NCBI RefSeq assembly: GCF_004769555.1
Contig: NZ_RQFY01000001.1
Location: forward strand, 62,001-126,000
Source of the DNA: Leptospira koniambonensis
Lineage (GTDB): Bacteria; Spirochaetota; Leptospiria; Leptospirales; Leptospiraceae
Direction: 5' to 3'
Length of the DNA stretch: 64,000 nucleotides
Shown piece after piece: positions 1-9,153 of the stretch. The translations under genes were made by a program, and so were the position numbers. The notes under the pieces are model-generated. The model searched no databases, was not told where the DNA came from, and saw nothing but the letters and a program-made list of their open reading frames with translations. The number at the start of each line of letters is the position of its first letter. The first letter of the stretch is position 1.

Positions 1-19
1 TTCCGCACCTGTCCTGGTT

Positions 20-1555
20 ATGGAGACATTCAAACTGACCAAATTTCTGGGGGCGTCCCTGGAGGGAATACTTCCCTTTCCTGTATCCGTCGAGATCAAT
101 ATTAAAAGAGGGATCCCAAGATTCCAAATCACAGGACTTCCTAGCACTTCTATCAGGGAATCAGCAGATAGGATCAGGATTGCGATTGAAAACAGTGGAT
201 TTGAATATTCTCTGCAGAATATTTTGGTCCATCTTGCTCCTGCTGGCAGAAAAAAAGAAGGGACATACTTAGATCTTCCAATTGCCGCAGGGATTTTATA
301 CTTAACGGAACAATTACCTCCTTCTCGAAAATTAGAACGATTTCTTTTCTTAGGGGAATTGGGATTGGATGGTTCCGTAAAACCACTAAAGGGAATTCTT
401 CCTATACTTTCCGGACTTGATAGCACGAACTTTACTGCTGCTGTTGTCCCTTTTGAAAATCGAAAGGAAGCTTCCATACTCGGAAAATTTCCGATCTATG
501 TAATCTCTCACCTAAAAGATTTAGTCTCTTTAGCCAAAGGAGAATTGAGCCCTGAGCCAAAAGGTGAGATAAAGATCAGATCAGAAGTTCTTCCTTTGAA
601 ATCTGAGTTTCATAAAAGCCAATTGCCTGCAATACGAGCAGTTCAAATCGCAAGTGCAGGATCTCATCATTGTTTATTATCAGGTCCTCCTGGAGCAGGA
701 AAAACAATGCTTTCTAAATTGGCTTACGGATTTCTTCCAAAGATCCAAGAGAAAGAAGGAATAGAATTATTAGGAATTCGTTCGTTACAGGAGATACTTT
801 CAGACACATATGTAGAAAGACCTTTTAGAAGTCCCCACCATACCTTATCCGACATTTCACTCGTTGGGGGTTCAAGCAGCCTAAAAATGGGAGAAGTTTC
901 CTTGGCCGGAAATGGAATATTATTCTTAGATGAACTTGCAGAATTTCATTCTAGAAATTTACAAGCATTAAGAGAACCAATGGAAGAAGGTAAAATCACA
1001 CTTTCCAGGATCAAAGGTTCTATCACCTACCCTGCTTCTTTTTTGTTTATAGGAGCTACCAATCCCTGTCCTTGCGGATATTACCAAACCTTAATAAGAG
1101 AATGTAACTGCAGCATTGCAAGCATTCGAAATTACCAATCTCCTTTTAACGGGCCTTTCTTAGATAGGATCGAAATATTCTATCATATGGGTTTTTCGAG
1201 AAATACGGATGGAGAAAAAATTTCTATAAATCTAAAATCCATCCAAGATTCTATCCAATCCGCAGCAGATATGCAGTATCGAAGATTATTTAAAGAAACA
1301 GGAAAACTATACAACGGAAGATTAAGAGGAGAAGAAGTAGAAAGAATGATCCCTCTTTCTAAGGAATGTGAAACATATTTTTGGAAGGCTGCTAATGATC
1401 AAAAGTTCAGCATTCGTAAGGTGGCTCATTTTAGAAAGGTAGCGAGAACGATTGCAGATTTGGAAGGTTTGGAGGATGTGCTTTTGAGAAATTTGGAGGA
1501 GGCCCTTGTTTTCCTGAATTCCGGATGGTCTCCGGAAAACAGGGCCGTAACCTAA
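20..1555 (+). CDS. comM: YifB/ComM family Mg-chelatase-like AAA+ ATPase
   Basis: This 511-residue protein has the full ComM/YifB architecture: an N-terminal Lon-protease-like S5 fold (about residues 1-170), then an AAA+ module with Walker A GPPGAGKT at 222-229 and a Walker B aspartate near 304 (ILFLDELAEF), then a C-terminal Mg-chelatase domain. The family signatures FRSPHHT and NPCPCGYY are present, with a further Cys pair (CNC) close behind. ComM homologues are hexameric branch-migration helicases acting in natural transformation and recombination; that role here is inferred from family. It is the only plus-strand gene in the first 25 kb and lies opposite the rpsP-yraN run. Little upstream sequence is in the window, so its promoter cannot be judged. 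Confidence 0.93.
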   Translation: METFKLTKFLGASLEGILPFPVSVEINIKRGIPRFQITGLPSTSIRESADRIRIAIENSGFEYSLQNILVHLAPAGRKKEGTYLDLPIAAGILYLTEQLPPSRKLERFLFLGELGLDGSVKPLKGILPILSGLDSTNFTAAVVPFENRKEASILGKFPIYVISHLKDLVSLAKGELSPEPKGEIKIRSEVLPLKSEFHKSQLPAIRAVQIASAGSHHCLLSGPPGAGKTMLSKLAYGFLPKIQEKEGIELLGIRSLQEILSDTYVERPFRSPHHTLSDISLVGGSSSLKMGEVSLAGNGILFLDELAEFHSRNLQALREPMEEGKITLSRIKGSITYPASFLFIGATNPCPCGYYQTLIRECNCSIASIRNYQSPFNGPFLDRIEIFYHMGFSRNTDGEKISINLKSIQDSIQSAADMQYRRLFKETGKLYNGRLRGEEVERMIPLSKECETYFWKAANDQKFSIRKVAHFRKVARTIADLEGLEDVLLRNLEEALVFLNSGWSPENRAVT

Positions 1556-1585
1556 TTTGTTCTTTCGACGGTTTTATTTTTGTGG

Positions 1586-1809
<224 letters not shown>

Positions 1810-1877
1810 TCCTCATCCTTGAGAACCCGCAGACAATTCGAAAATCGACTCGTTTTTCAAATCGCTTAACGATTGTT

Positions 1878-2237
1878 TTAGAATAGATTAAGATAATATT
1901 TCAGTTCCCTTTTTTCAGTTATTAAAGCCAGGGAGAAGGAGACAAAATGATCTCTAAAGGAAACGTTTCTGCTCAAATAATACTGAGCTGCCGTCTTCAT
2001 CCTGCGGATCTTGACTTTCGTGAATATTTCTAAGGGGTGAAGCGGAGAAGTTTTGGCCCAGTACTTCACTTCCGTAAAATAAAGGACGTTTTCTTTCTCA
2101 CTGATTATGTCGATTTCTCCCTTTTGGATCCGGAAGTTTCTTTCTAAGATCTTATGACCTTGCTCACAAAGAAGCTCTACCGCAATATTTTCTCCTTCTT
2201 TTCCTTTTAGAATATTTCGTTTAGATCCAGGTCTCAT
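1878..2237 (-). CDS. YraN/UPF0102 family endonuclease-like protein
   Basis: A 119-residue protein of the YraN family. It shows the PD-(D/E)XK-like core: KGKEGENIAVELL at the start, ILERNFRIQKGEIDII in the middle, and YFTEVKYW where most members read FVEVKxR. The acidic and lysine positions expected of the nuclease fold (E of GEID, E-V-K) are kept. The biochemical function of YraN is not established; a role in DNA processing is usually assumed. In many bacteria yraN sits beside rnhB, and here it is the last recognisable gene of the rpsP-rnhB run, 72 bases after the HD-GYP gene. Confidence 0.85.
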   Translation of the reverse strand: MRPGSKRNILKGKEGENIAVELLCEQGHKILERNFRIQKGEIDIISEKENVLYFTEVKYWAKTSPLHPLEIFTKVKIRRMKTAAQYYLSRNVSFRDHFVSFSLALITEKRELKYYLNLF

Positions 2238-2277
2238 ATAGAAGACCTGTTTCGAAAAAGAAGAATGGGGAGAATAT

Positions 2278-2303
2278 TTCGGACTTAAATTAAGAAATCC
2301 GAA
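2278..2303 (-). terminator. Hairpin between HD-GYP gene and yraN
   Basis: The arms TTCGGA and TCCGAA enclose an inner CTTAA-T-TTAAG palindrome, making a nested inverted repeat just after the HD-GYP stop. There is no U-run after the stem on the minus strand, so it may be a processing or partial-termination site rather than a strong terminator. Confidence 0.35.
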
Positions 2304-2309
2304 AAAATT

Positions 2310-3494
2310 TTAAGAGTTTACAGTAGCTTCTTGTAGATCGAGAGCCTTGACGATGAATAAATGATTTTCTTTTACCAGATCCACTAGTACCAAGTTTCTC
2401 ACAAAAGTCCCATATTCGTCTTTTATAATACGAATAGAAGGTCTTAAAGGTTTATCCGCATTTGCAGCGAGAACGATCCCCACTCTTTTATCTGAAAGTT
2501 CCACACAAGAACCTACAGGATACAAGGAAACTTGGTTTAAGAAAGTTCTTACTATCTTTAGGTCGAACTTACCCACATCCATACTGATCATGGATTTGAT
2601 TGCTTCGTGAGGAAGAACTCTTTGTCTATGAGGTCTGTTTGTAATTAATGCAGAAAAATTATCTGCGATTGCGTAAATACGAGCATTCTCTTCGATTGCA
2701 GTTGCTGCGATCTTCTGAGGATAACCCTTTCCATCAAAACGTTCATGGTGTTGTAAAGCTACAACCGCCAAACTATTCTTAATTTTGACTCTTTGGGTCA
2801 AAACCTGATAGCCTATGATCGTGTGCTTTAGGATAGATTTGTATTCTTCGTCGGTGAGTTGGTCCGTTTTTTCGGAAATGGTTGCAGGAACCTTTGTCAT
2901 CCCCACATCTGCAACTAAACAGGAGATCGCAAGATCTACCATTTTAGGACGCGAGAAGTCCAAAAGTTTTCCAATGATCAAAGCATAGAATGTAGAAGTA
3001 GTGATCTGATTATATAGATAATACCCTGGGTTATTCATTCCAAGGATCAGATAAGAAAGATTATTGTGAGTTCTTACAAAGTCAGAGAGCGCCTCTCCTT
3101 GCTCTCTCACCGGGCCAAAATCAAATATCTTATCATCCGCAACTTTTCTATAAACGTCTTGTACGAGTGCGAAAGTATTTTTGTATAGATTGGAAAATTG
3201 TACCTTAATACGGTTCAGGTTATCGTAGATCCCCTTCAGAGGAAGTAGGTCCTCATCCACGATTGTAGAGATGATAAAATCCTCTAATTGAGTTTCCAAT
3301 CTTTCAGGATCCACATCTATAACTAAGATATCTCCGTGGGTTAATACCTCGGTGATACCGAATCTTTTCAAACGTTCCAGATCCGAATCAGTGATTGGAG
3401 TATTGGAAGTGATGAACAGATTTTCTTTGTCCAGATATACGGGCTTTGTAAATCTCATACCCGGCTTCAATTCGGACACGTTCAATTTTTTCAT
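2310..3494 (-). CDS. HD-GYP domain protein with altered HD dyad
   Basis: A 394-residue cytoplasmic protein with an N-terminal DUF3391-like region (about 1-130) and an HD-GYP domain (about 165-300). HD-GYP proteins usually hydrolyse cyclic di-GMP. Several metal ligands are kept: His224, the H-H-E-x-x-D-G-x-G-Y-P signature at 249-258, and Asp278. The HD dyad, however, reads Ala195-Asp196 (VADVGM) where active enzymes read HDIGK. The enzyme may therefore be weakened, use a different metal set, or act as a c-di-GMP receptor. Its ATG lies in an ATGA overlap with the FlhB-like gene, so it is translationally coupled to that flagellar-type pair. The C-terminal 95 residues resemble no domain I can name. 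Confidence 0.85.
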   Translation of the reverse strand: MKKLNVSELKPGMRFTKPVYLDKENLFITSNTPITDSDLERLKRFGITEVLTHGDILVIDVDPERLETQLEDFIISTIVDEDLLPLKGIYDNLNRIKVQFSNLYKNTFALVQDVYRKVADDKIFDFGPVREQGEALSDFVRTHNNLSYLILGMNNPGYYLYNQITTSTFYALIIGKLLDFSRPKMVDLAISCLVADVGMTKVPATISEKTDQLTDEEYKSILKHTIIGYQVLTQRVKIKNSLAVVALQHHERFDGKGYPQKIAATAIEENARIYAIADNFSALITNRPHRQRVLPHEAIKSMISMDVGKFDLKIVRTFLNQVSLYPVGSCVELSDKRVGIVLAANADKPLRPSIRIIKDEYGTFVRNLVLVDLVKENHLFIVKALDLQEATVNS

Positions 3495-3769
3495 TTTTCA
3501 AATTCCCTTGTTGCTTCCGCTTTTTGGCTGAGTACGAAAGCAAAAACACCCGCAACCGCTCTGTATAAATTTTCCGGAATTTCTTGTCCTACCGGTATCG
3601 GAGAAAGTGCCTCGGCCAAAGGAGCATCCTCCACTATAGGAACTCCGTGTCTCTTAGCCACACCCTTGATCTTTTCACCTAATAGACCTTCTCCCTTAGC
3701 TAGGATTTTGGGGCCTTTATTCTCGTCCGGTGTAAACTTTAGGGCGATTCCGAATTTCACGCAGTCCAT
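3491..3769 (-). CDS. Stand-alone FlhB C-terminal-like protein (YlqH/FlhX type)
   Basis: This 92-residue protein aligns to the cytoplasmic domain of FlhB/EscU after the autocleavage site. Landmarks are [48 protein letters not shown] and [12 protein letters not shown]. The NPTH cleavage motif and the membrane part of FlhB are absent, so it cannot be an export-gate subunit by itself. Such short FlhB homologues (YlqH, FlhX) are known in Bacillus and some other bacteria and may replace or modulate the FlhB substrate switch. It overlaps the FliK-like gene upstream by 13 bases and the HD-GYP gene downstream by 4, so all three are likely co-translated. Confidence 0.85.
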   Translation of the reverse strand: MDCVKFGIALKFTPDENKGPKILAKGEGLLGEKIKGVAKRHGVPIVEDAPLAEALSPIPVGQEIPENLYRAVAGVFAFVLSQKAEATREFEK

Positions 3770-4563
3770 TCCCTTCTCTGTAAAGAGGGCTTATATTGTA
3801 TCCTGAGTTCCTGGAATCTAACTCCCGATTCTTCCAAGAACTGCATAAATTTTTTACGATTCCGACCTATATGCAAGTACAATTTAGAACTAGTATAAAT
3901 AGCAGTTAGAATCAGGTCCGATGCATCTTCTTTTTTCCAGTGGAATCTGTACAGACTCGGACCGTCCTCTTTGGTCTCCATAAAAAGCACAAATATACGA
4001 CCCGGATCGGTTCCACCCAAATACCCTTCTGCATTTCCACCTTCCCATTCCCACTCGAAATAGGGAGTCTCCGATTTCCATTCGAAATGAGGAAAATAGC
4101 TTTTGAGGAAGGCCAAAATACTATCTTCGGAAATGGGGCCTTCTTCTTTATGTAGTACCTTCTCTAAAACTCCTGTGAGTCCTTTTTCCAGGGGAGAAAA
4201 TATTTTGGATTCGTCCTCTTCTAACGTTAGTTTTCTTTCCTGAATTTTCCATTCAGAGTTATTACCGTTTAAAGTTCGGGATAAAAGCAATTGTTCTCCG
4301 GTGAGAAGACTTGTTTTAGTTTCGGCTTCTAATGTTTCTCCTTTCCAGAGAAGTATTGCCTTTCCGTCTTTTGTACCTTCTTTCACCCAGACCCTGAAAA
4401 AAGGAGCCTCTTTGGATTCACCATCAAATAATTCAGGATTTTGGAGTTTGGTAGAAGATCCGACTAAGAATGAAATTTGATGAGATTCAGGGACTCTATC
4501 CGTTTTTCGGACCTGAGGATTTTGGTTTTTATCAATCGGATTGGGAGGAGGGATCGGAAGCAT
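3757..4563 (-). CDS. FliK-like (YlqG-type) hypothetical protein
   Basis: A 268-residue protein without signal peptide or membrane segment. Primary sequence similarity is weak. The C-terminal 70 residues (around [21 protein letters not shown] to the end) have the alternating strand-helix pattern of the FliK/Flg_hook C-terminal domain. The strongest argument is position: in Bacillus subtilis the order is rnhB, ylqG (FliK-like), ylqH (FlhB-C-like), and the same order is found here. The N-terminus is Pro-rich ([13 protein letters not shown]), as in FliK. Its first 32 bases lie within the end of rnhB. The assignment as a FliK-type partner of the FlhB-like protein is inference. Confidence 0.6.
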   Translation of the reverse strand: MLPIPPPNPIDKNQNPQVRKTDRVPESHQISFLVGSSTKLQNPELFDGESKEAPFFRVWVKEGTKDGKAILLWKGETLEAETKTSLLTGEQLLLSRTLNGNNSEWKIQERKLTLEEDESKIFSPLEKGLTGVLEKVLHKEEGPISEDSILAFLKSYFPHFEWKSETPYFEWEWEGGNAEGYLGGTDPGRIFVLFMETKEDGPSLYRFHWKKEDASDLILTAIYTSSKLYLHIGRNRKKFMQFLEESGVRFQELRIQYKPSLQRREWTA

Positions 4564-5224
4564 GGAATTTTTTAGTAAAAGATCTTCTGTGGATTCTTGC
4601 TAGTCCCAGATTCCGGATTGCTTCTTCATGTCCCGCGCTTCCGTATCCTTTATGCCCTTCGAATCCATAACCAGGAAACTTAGGAGCAATCGCTTTCATA
4701 AAACGATCTCGTTTTACTTTTGCGATAATGGATGCGGCCGCGATACTTGCGATCCTGGAATCCCCTTTTTTATAATAGTAAGACTGGCGTTTTACCTCTT
4801 CCGATTCCTTGTATTTGGAAAAATTATAGTTTCCGTCTATTAAGAGCAGAAGTTTTCTTCCGTTACTTTCTATCGGAGCTTGGGAGGCCTTTCTATAACA
4901 TTTCAGTATACCTTCTAATACTGCTCTGTTGATCCCGTAACGATCTATATAGGTATGGGATAAGAATGCGTGGGCGACTCTGTGGGCAGTTTCCTGTATT
5001 TCTTGAAACAAAGATTCACGTTTTGATTCAGATAGTTTTTTGGAATCGTTCAGCCCTTTTAAGATCTGACCCGCATAGATCCTTTCTAAAACTTCTGGTG
5101 TGAAGGAAACAAATCCTACAGATAAAGGACCTGCATAAGGACCTCTTCCTGCTTCGTCTATCCCGCAAGGAAGATGATCAGGAAAAAATTTTAATTCTTC
5201 CGGTTCAAAATTTGCAAGAGGCAT
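4532..5224 (-). CDS. rnhB: Ribonuclease HII
   Basis: A 230-residue RNase HII, which cuts RNA in RNA-DNA hybrids and at single ribonucleotides in DNA. The catalytic DEAGRG motif begins at Asp23-Glu24. The family motifs [20 protein letters not shown] and [14 protein letters not shown] follow in order, and the C-terminal [11 protein letters not shown] matches the substrate-binding end. Length is normal for the family. It sits downstream of rplS, its usual place in Firmicutes and spirochaetes. No strong Shine-Dalgarno is visible before the ATG at 5224. Confidence 0.96.
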   Translation of the reverse strand: MPLANFEPEELKFFPDHLPCGIDEAGRGPYAGPLSVGFVSFTPEVLERIYAGQILKGLNDSKKLSESKRESLFQEIQETAHRVAHAFLSHTYIDRYGINRAVLEGILKCYRKASQAPIESNGRKLLLLIDGNYNFSKYKESEEVKRQSYYYKKGDSRIASIAAASIIAKVKRDRFMKAIAPKFPGYGFEGHKGYGSAGHEEAIRNLGLARIHRRSFTKKFHASDPSSQSD

Positions 5225-5275
5225 TTGATTTTAAGGGAGAAGGTAAAAGGAGAAGTTAAGAAGGAAGGAATGAAA

Positions 5276-5297
5276 GTTGCGGCAGATCCGCCGCAAC
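5276..5297 (-). terminator. Hairpin after rplS
   Basis: A perfect 8-bp stem, GTTGCGGC / GCCGCAAC, with a 6-base loop lies 12 bases after the rplS stop. On the minus strand it is followed only by TTTCATTCC, so it is a weak terminator or an mRNA-stabilising structure separating the ribosomal-protein part of the operon from rnhB. Confidence 0.5.
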
Positions 5298-5309
5298 TAA
5301 AGAAGGTTC

Positions 5310-5744
5310 TTATTCTGCGGCAGTAGTTTCCGCAGTCGCAGCAGAAGCTTTTGCTTCTTCTGCAGTTTGGCGTTTTCTATCTTCTGCTACTAAGATTTTT
5401 CCGCCTTTCAACTCGCGAATACGAGCAGATTTTCCGGAACGTTCTCTTAAGAAGAATAGTTTAGAACGACGAACCTTACCTTTACGGACTAGTTCAATTT
5501 TAGCAATACGAGGAGAATATAGCGGGAATACTCTCTCAACACCTACATCGTAAGAGATCCTACGAACAGTAAAAGATTTTCCGTTTCCGCCGTTAGAGAT
5601 GGAGATCACAACTCCTTCGTAAACCTGGACCCTTTCCTTACCGGACTCTTGGATTTTATAATGGACCTTTACAGTATCCCCAACATTGAAGTTTAGGGTA
5701 CGATTTGCTTCTGTAGGAAGTCCGCCTTTTAAAAGTTCTTTCAT
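5310..5744 (-). CDS. rplS: 50S ribosomal protein L19
   Basis: A 144-residue L19. The conserved core runs from [15 protein letters not shown] through [33 protein letters not shown] and [19 protein letters not shown], all textbook L19. L19 sits at the 30S-50S interface. The protein is longer than the usual 115 residues because of an Ala/Thr/Glu-rich C-terminal tail (about residues 119-144), which is low-complexity and probably disordered. The start codon overlaps the trmD stop region (ATGA). Confidence 0.97.
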   Translation of the reverse strand: MKELLKGGLPTEANRTLNFNVGDTVKVHYKIQESGKERVQVYEGVVISISNGGNGKSFTVRRISYDVGVERVFPLYSPRIAKIELVRKGKVRRSKLFFLRERSGKSARIRELKGGKILVAEDRKRQTAEEAKASAATAETTAAE

Positions 5745-6409
5745 AAATTCCTCGTAATATCAGGGTCGACTTTCTTTCGATTGGCGTTGCGCCAAGATTC
5801 GATCGCCGCGTGGTTTCCGCCCAAGAGAGTTTCAGGAACCTTCCAGCCATTGTACTCGGAAGGTTTCGTATATTGTGGATATTCTAAAACATCCCGTTCG
5901 TTATGAGATTCTTCTTCCAGGCTCTCTCGGTCGCCTAAAAAGCCGGGCAAAAGCCTGGACACAGCATCCGTAATACAGAGGCTAGCCAAATCTCCGGCTG
6001 AAATTACATAATTTCCAAGGGACAGTTCTATGTCAACAAGATGCTCTGTTACCCTGTGATCCACTCCTTCATAATATCCTGATATAAGAGTGATTGGTTT
6101 TTCGAGCTTGGAAAGTTTCTCCGCAACGTTCTGATCGAATGGAATTCCGGATGGAGTTGTAAGAATTACAAGTCCTCTATCTTCTCCCAGTGACTTTAAT
6201 GCTAGGTCTATAGGCTCTACTTTTAAAAGCATTCCAGGACCTCCACCATAAGGTGTATCGTCTACCTTTAGATGTTTATTATTGGAGAAGTCTCTAAGAT
6301 GTATTATATTAACGGAGAACACTCCCTTTTGGATGGCCTTCTCCTGTAGTCCTTCTGAAAAGTAAGCCTCTACTTTTGTGGGGAATAAGGTAATAAAATT
6401 AAATTTCAT
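5741..6409 (-). CDS. trmD: tRNA (guanine-N1)-methyltransferase
   Basis: A 222-residue TrmD, which methylates G37 of tRNAs using S-adenosylmethionine. The trefoil-knot motifs are present: YGGGPGM near 54-60, [12 protein letters not shown] at 109-120, and [14 protein letters not shown] near 131-144, followed by the catalytic Arg152 in AVSRLLPG. Counting from that Arg, the residue matching the general-base Asp169 of the E. coli enzyme is Glu167 (EEES instead of EDS), and one extra residue follows before YPQYTKP. It overlaps rimM by 11 bases and rplS by 4. Confidence 0.96.
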   Translation of the reverse strand: MKFNFITLFPTKVEAYFSEGLQEKAIQKGVFSVNIIHLRDFSNNKHLKVDDTPYGGGPGMLLKVEPIDLALKSLGEDRGLVILTTPSGIPFDQNVAEKLSKLEKPITLISGYYEGVDHRVTEHLVDIELSLGNYVISAGDLASLCITDAVSRLLPGFLGDRESLEEESHNERDVLEYPQYTKPSEYNGWKVPETLLGGNHAAIESWRNANRKKVDPDITRNL

Positions 6410-6917
6410 TCCAATCCTCAGGACTTATTAAAACGATCTTACCTTCTTCTAAGAGTACTTTTCCTACATGTTTTTTCACATATGGAACTAAAACCTCAGA
6501 ATCTTCTGTTTGAAAGACTAGAATAGAATGTGCAGGATTTTCTAAAATGTCTACCAATTCCCAACCAAGTTCTTTCCCATCTTCAGAGATAGCTTTTAAG
6601 CCTTTTAACTCGAATAGATAATATTCTTCGTTTTTGGATTTTGGAAAATGAGAACGATCGATATACAGTTTGCCACCAGTTAAGGAAGAAGCTTCTTCCG
6701 GAGAATTAATACCTTCTAACTGTAAAAGTATCTTTCCCGACTGTATCGAGGATTTAAGGATTTTAATGGGAACAGGTTGTCTAGAAGGAAATTCTAATAC
6801 GGCCTGGAGGGGAAATTTAAGTTCCGGGACAGAACTATCCTCTGCAACCAATCGGATAAAACCCTTCAGTCCGAAGGGCTTTCCTAAATGTCCAGTTAGG
6901 ATTCGAGTCTCAGTCAA
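6399..6917 (-). CDS. rimM: 16S rRNA processing protein RimM
   Basis: A 172-residue RimM, an assembly factor for the 30S head that binds S19. The N-terminal beta-barrel motif [15 protein letters not shown] and the C-terminal PRC-barrel segment with [20 protein letters not shown] are clear. The reading frame begins at TTG (6917), eight bases inside the end of khpA. No ATG near the N-terminus keeps the conserved first beta-strand, so the TTG is accepted. Confidence 0.94.
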   Translation of the reverse strand: MTETRILTGHLGKPFGLKGFIRLVAEDSSVPELKFPLQAVLEFPSRQPVPIKILKSSIQSGKILLQLEGINSPEEASSLTGGKLYIDRSHFPKSKNEEYYLFELKGLKAISEDGKELGWELVDILENPAHSILVFQTEDSEVLVPYVKKHVGKVLLEEGKIVLISPEDWNEI

Positions 6918-7140
6918 TAATTTCTAAGGAGAAATTTCTTCCGGCTTTGATGGAGGCTGCGGTTAAGATCGCTCTTAAGGACTTGGCGATCCTACCATTT
7001 TTGCCGATCACTTTCCCCACATCCTTCGGGGAAACCCGGAGTTCTAGGACGGTTTGTTCGTCGCCCTCGATTTCACGTACTGAAATCTCCTCCGGATGAT
7101 CTACTAGAGAAGTAACGATATAGCGGATAAGCTCTTCCAT
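6910..7140 (-). CDS. khpA: KH-domain RNA-binding protein KhpA
   Basis: A 76-residue protein made of a single KH domain, with the GKxGxxAKxLR loop visible as [16 protein letters not shown]. KhpA proteins (YlqC in Bacillus) bind RNA and are encoded between rpsP and rimM in many bacteria, as here. The ATG at 7140 overlaps the rpsP stop by one base (TAATG), indicating coupled translation. Confidence 0.95.
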   Translation of the reverse strand: MEELIRYIVTSLVDHPEEISVREIEGDEQTVLELRVSPKDVGKVIGKNGRIAKSLRAILTAASIKAGRNFSLEIID

Positions 7141-7406
7141 TACTTCTTCAGAGATTGTTTGTATTCCGCCCAGATGCCCTCATGTTTAATGAGGTTCAGA
7201 ACGGTTCCGGTAGGTTGAGCACCTTTAGTGAGCCAGCCTAAAATTTTCTCTTTATCCAGAACGGTTCCACTTTTCACTTCTGCTGGGTGATAGTGTCCAA
7301 GGATATCGATAAATTTACCGTCTCTAGGGGAACGGCTATCTGCAGCCACTACCCGGTAGTGAGGGTTGTTTTTGGCTCCGGTTCTTTGTAGTCTGATCTT
7401 AACCAA
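7140..7406 (-). CDS. rpsP: 30S ribosomal protein S16
   Basis: An 88-residue S16 with the classic start [19 protein letters not shown] and the middle [20 protein letters not shown]16 is an early 30S assembly protein. Translation must start at TTG (7406): AAGGA lies eight bases upstream and the codon gives the canonical N-terminus. It is the first gene of the minus-strand ribosomal-protein/tRNA-modification operon, about 100 bases downstream of rpe. A TTG start is unusual for such a highly expressed gene. Confidence 0.97.
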   Translation of the reverse strand: MVKIRLQRTGAKNNPHYRVVAADSRSPRDGKFIDILGHYHPAEVKSGTVLDKEKILGWLTKGAQPTGTVLNLIKHEGIWAEYKQSLKK

Positions 7407-7463
7407 AGTAAAATTCCTTCGAATAAATAAGGATGGCTCACCGTATGGTTCGCCCTAATACGC

Positions 7464-7492
7464 CATAATTTCCCGGAAAGCGGGGCTGTCAA
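7464..7492 (-). promoter_or_regulatory. Candidate sigma-70 promoter of the rpsP operon
   Basis: On the minus strand a perfect -35 box TTGACA (7487-7492) is followed after 17 bases by ATTATG (7464-7469). It lies about 60 bases upstream of the rpsP start in the only sizeable gap before the operon. The -10 box is imperfect. Confidence 0.5.
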
Positions 7493-7507
7493 TATTTAAT
7501 AAAAGAC

Positions 7508-8152
7508 TTACTTTGTTAGGCCTTTTAAACGAATACCATTCTCGCTCGGGTCTCCGGATTTGAATAAACCGGCACCCACCACGCAGATATCCACGCCAGC
7601 TTGAGAGAGTTCTTTGATATTTGTATCATTGACTCCTCCATCTACTTCCAGTTCGATCGGGTAATTAGAAATGAGTGACTTGACCTTTCTGATCTTATCC
7701 ATTCCACCATCTACGAATTTCTGTCCGTAAAATCCTGGTTCCACAGTCATTATGAGTACTAGATCAATATAAGGTAGAAGAGTTTCTAATGCAGAAACCG
7801 GAGTACCCGGATTGAGAGAAACTCCCACTTTCGGTCCATTCTTCTTTATTTCCTGAGCTAAACGAATTGGGAAACGAGTAGTCTCCGCATGAAAAGTAAT
7901 ACAATAAGGATTCAGCTCATAGTATTTCGGAACATGATTCTCTGGTTTTTCCACCATTAGGTGAACGTCCAGTGGGATCTGGGTCATTGCTTTGATCTCT
8001 TTATTGACCGCTTCTCCGAAGCTGATCTGAGGCACAAAGTTTCCGTCCATCACATCCATATGGACTAGGTCGATTCCTTCTTTTTTAAAATTAGGAACTG
8101 TATTTGCAAGTGCTGTAAGTTGGGTGGCTAAAATAGAAGCGGAGATTTTCAA
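7508..8152 (-). CDS. rpe: Ribulose-phosphate 3-epimerase
   Basis: A 214-residue TIM-barrel enzyme of the pentose phosphate pathway that interconverts ribulose 5-phosphate and xylulose 5-phosphate. Metal and catalytic motifs are present: [46 protein letters not shown] and LEVDGGVN. It starts at TTG (8152), which forms a TTGA overlap with the stop of the PASTA gene. It is the last gene of the long minus-strand run beginning at hldA. Confidence 0.96.
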   Translation of the reverse strand: MKISASILATQLTALANTVPNFKKEGIDLVHMDVMDGNFVPQISFGEAVNKEIKAMTQIPLDVHLMVEKPENHVPKYYELNPYCITFHAETTRFPIRLAQEIKKNGPKVGVSLNPGTPVSALETLLPYIDLVLIMTVEPGFYGQKFVDGGMDKIRKVKSLISNYPIELEVDGGVNDTNIKELSQAGVDICVVGAGLFKSGDPSENGIRLKGLTK

Positions 8153-9153
8153 AATTCGTTCTCGTAGTCTTTGGATTTTACTTTCGAACCTTGATCGTCC
8201 AAAAGAACCAGCGTCACGTCTCCTGTTCTATAAAAGACTGTCTGGATTTTTTCTCCTTCTTGGTAAGAAGTAGGAGCACTGATTTCGGTTTGTTTGGTTT
8301 CGTCGTTTTGGTCTTTTACGATTATAGAATAAGTCCCGTTTTTACGAGCTTCATATACGAAACTTTCGTATCCGCTTTCTACCCTATCTTCCGGCTCGAA
8401 ATAAAATACCTTAAACTTGTATTCATTTCCCACTTTCTGGACGGATTCAATTTTTCCATTATCAGGACGAAATTTGGTAATAACCACTTCTGCTTTGGAA
8501 GAAATTTTTGCTCTTACAAGTGCTCTTTGGGCGAATGCGTAAGAATCACCTGGTTTAAATTCTAATCCTGCTTGTGGCTCCCCTTCTTTTTTCTTGGTAG
8601 AAGGTTTAGTAACTAGTAAGAATACTTTTTCGCCGGCGGTGATGTTTTTACCAGCTTCCGGGATTTGATCCACTACAGTATCAGGTTGTTCTCCTTCTTT
8701 CACTTCCACATAGGTGATCCCACCCAGAGTTAAAGAAACGTAAGTTTCGCCAGAGAGAACTTTTTCCATGGAGTTTTTAGCAGAGACCAAACTTTGCCCT
8801 TTTAGATTAGGCATGTCGATCCGATCTAAACCGATATTGACTGTAAGAGAAACTTTGGAACCAGCTTCCACTTCTCTTCCTGGGCGAATGGATTGATAAA
8901 TTATAATTCCATCTGTTTTGTCTGGATAACGTTTGGACTCCAATCTGACTTTGAGCTGGAGACGCATTAATTCGTTATGGACTTCGTTGTACGGTTTGCC
9001 TACCACATCAGGCATGACTACCATAGTGGAGCTTTTAGTACGAACAAATACAACTAAGAAGGCGGCTATGAAAAAGACTACTAAGCCGAATGCGATGAAA
9101 AAAAAGTAACCCCCGATAGGGAGATATTTAGAGCGGAGTTCTTCCTTGGTCAC
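8149..9153 (-). CDS. PASTA-domain membrane protein
   Basis: A 334-residue protein with one transmembrane helix near residues 15-38 ([17 protein letters not shown]) and an outside part. Two PASTA domains are clear ([17 protein letters not shown] to about 108, and [16 protein letters not shown] to about 185); a third, degenerate repeat may follow near 195-260. PASTA domains bind peptidoglycan fragments and usually hang on Ser/Thr kinases or penicillin-binding proteins. No kinase or transpeptidase domain is attached here. It starts at GTG in a GTGA overlap with fmt. A role in envelope sensing or septal wall binding is inference. Confidence 0.85.
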   Translation of the reverse strand: MTKEELRSKYLPIGGYFFFIAFGLVVFFIAAFLVVFVRTKSSTMVVMPDVVGKPYNEVHNELMRLQLKVRLESKRYPDKTDGIIIYQSIRPGREVEAGSKVSLTVNIGLDRIDMPNLKGQSLVSAKNSMEKVLSGETYVSLTLGGITYVEVKEGEQPDTVVDQIPEAGKNITAGEKVFLLVTKPSTKKKEGEPQAGLEFKPGDSYAFAQRALVRAKISSKAEVVITKFRPDNGKIESVQKVGNEYKFKVFYFEPEDRVESGYESFVYEARKNGTYSIIVKDQNDETKQTEISAPTSYQEGEKIQTVFYRTGDVTLVLLDDQGSKVKSKDYENEF

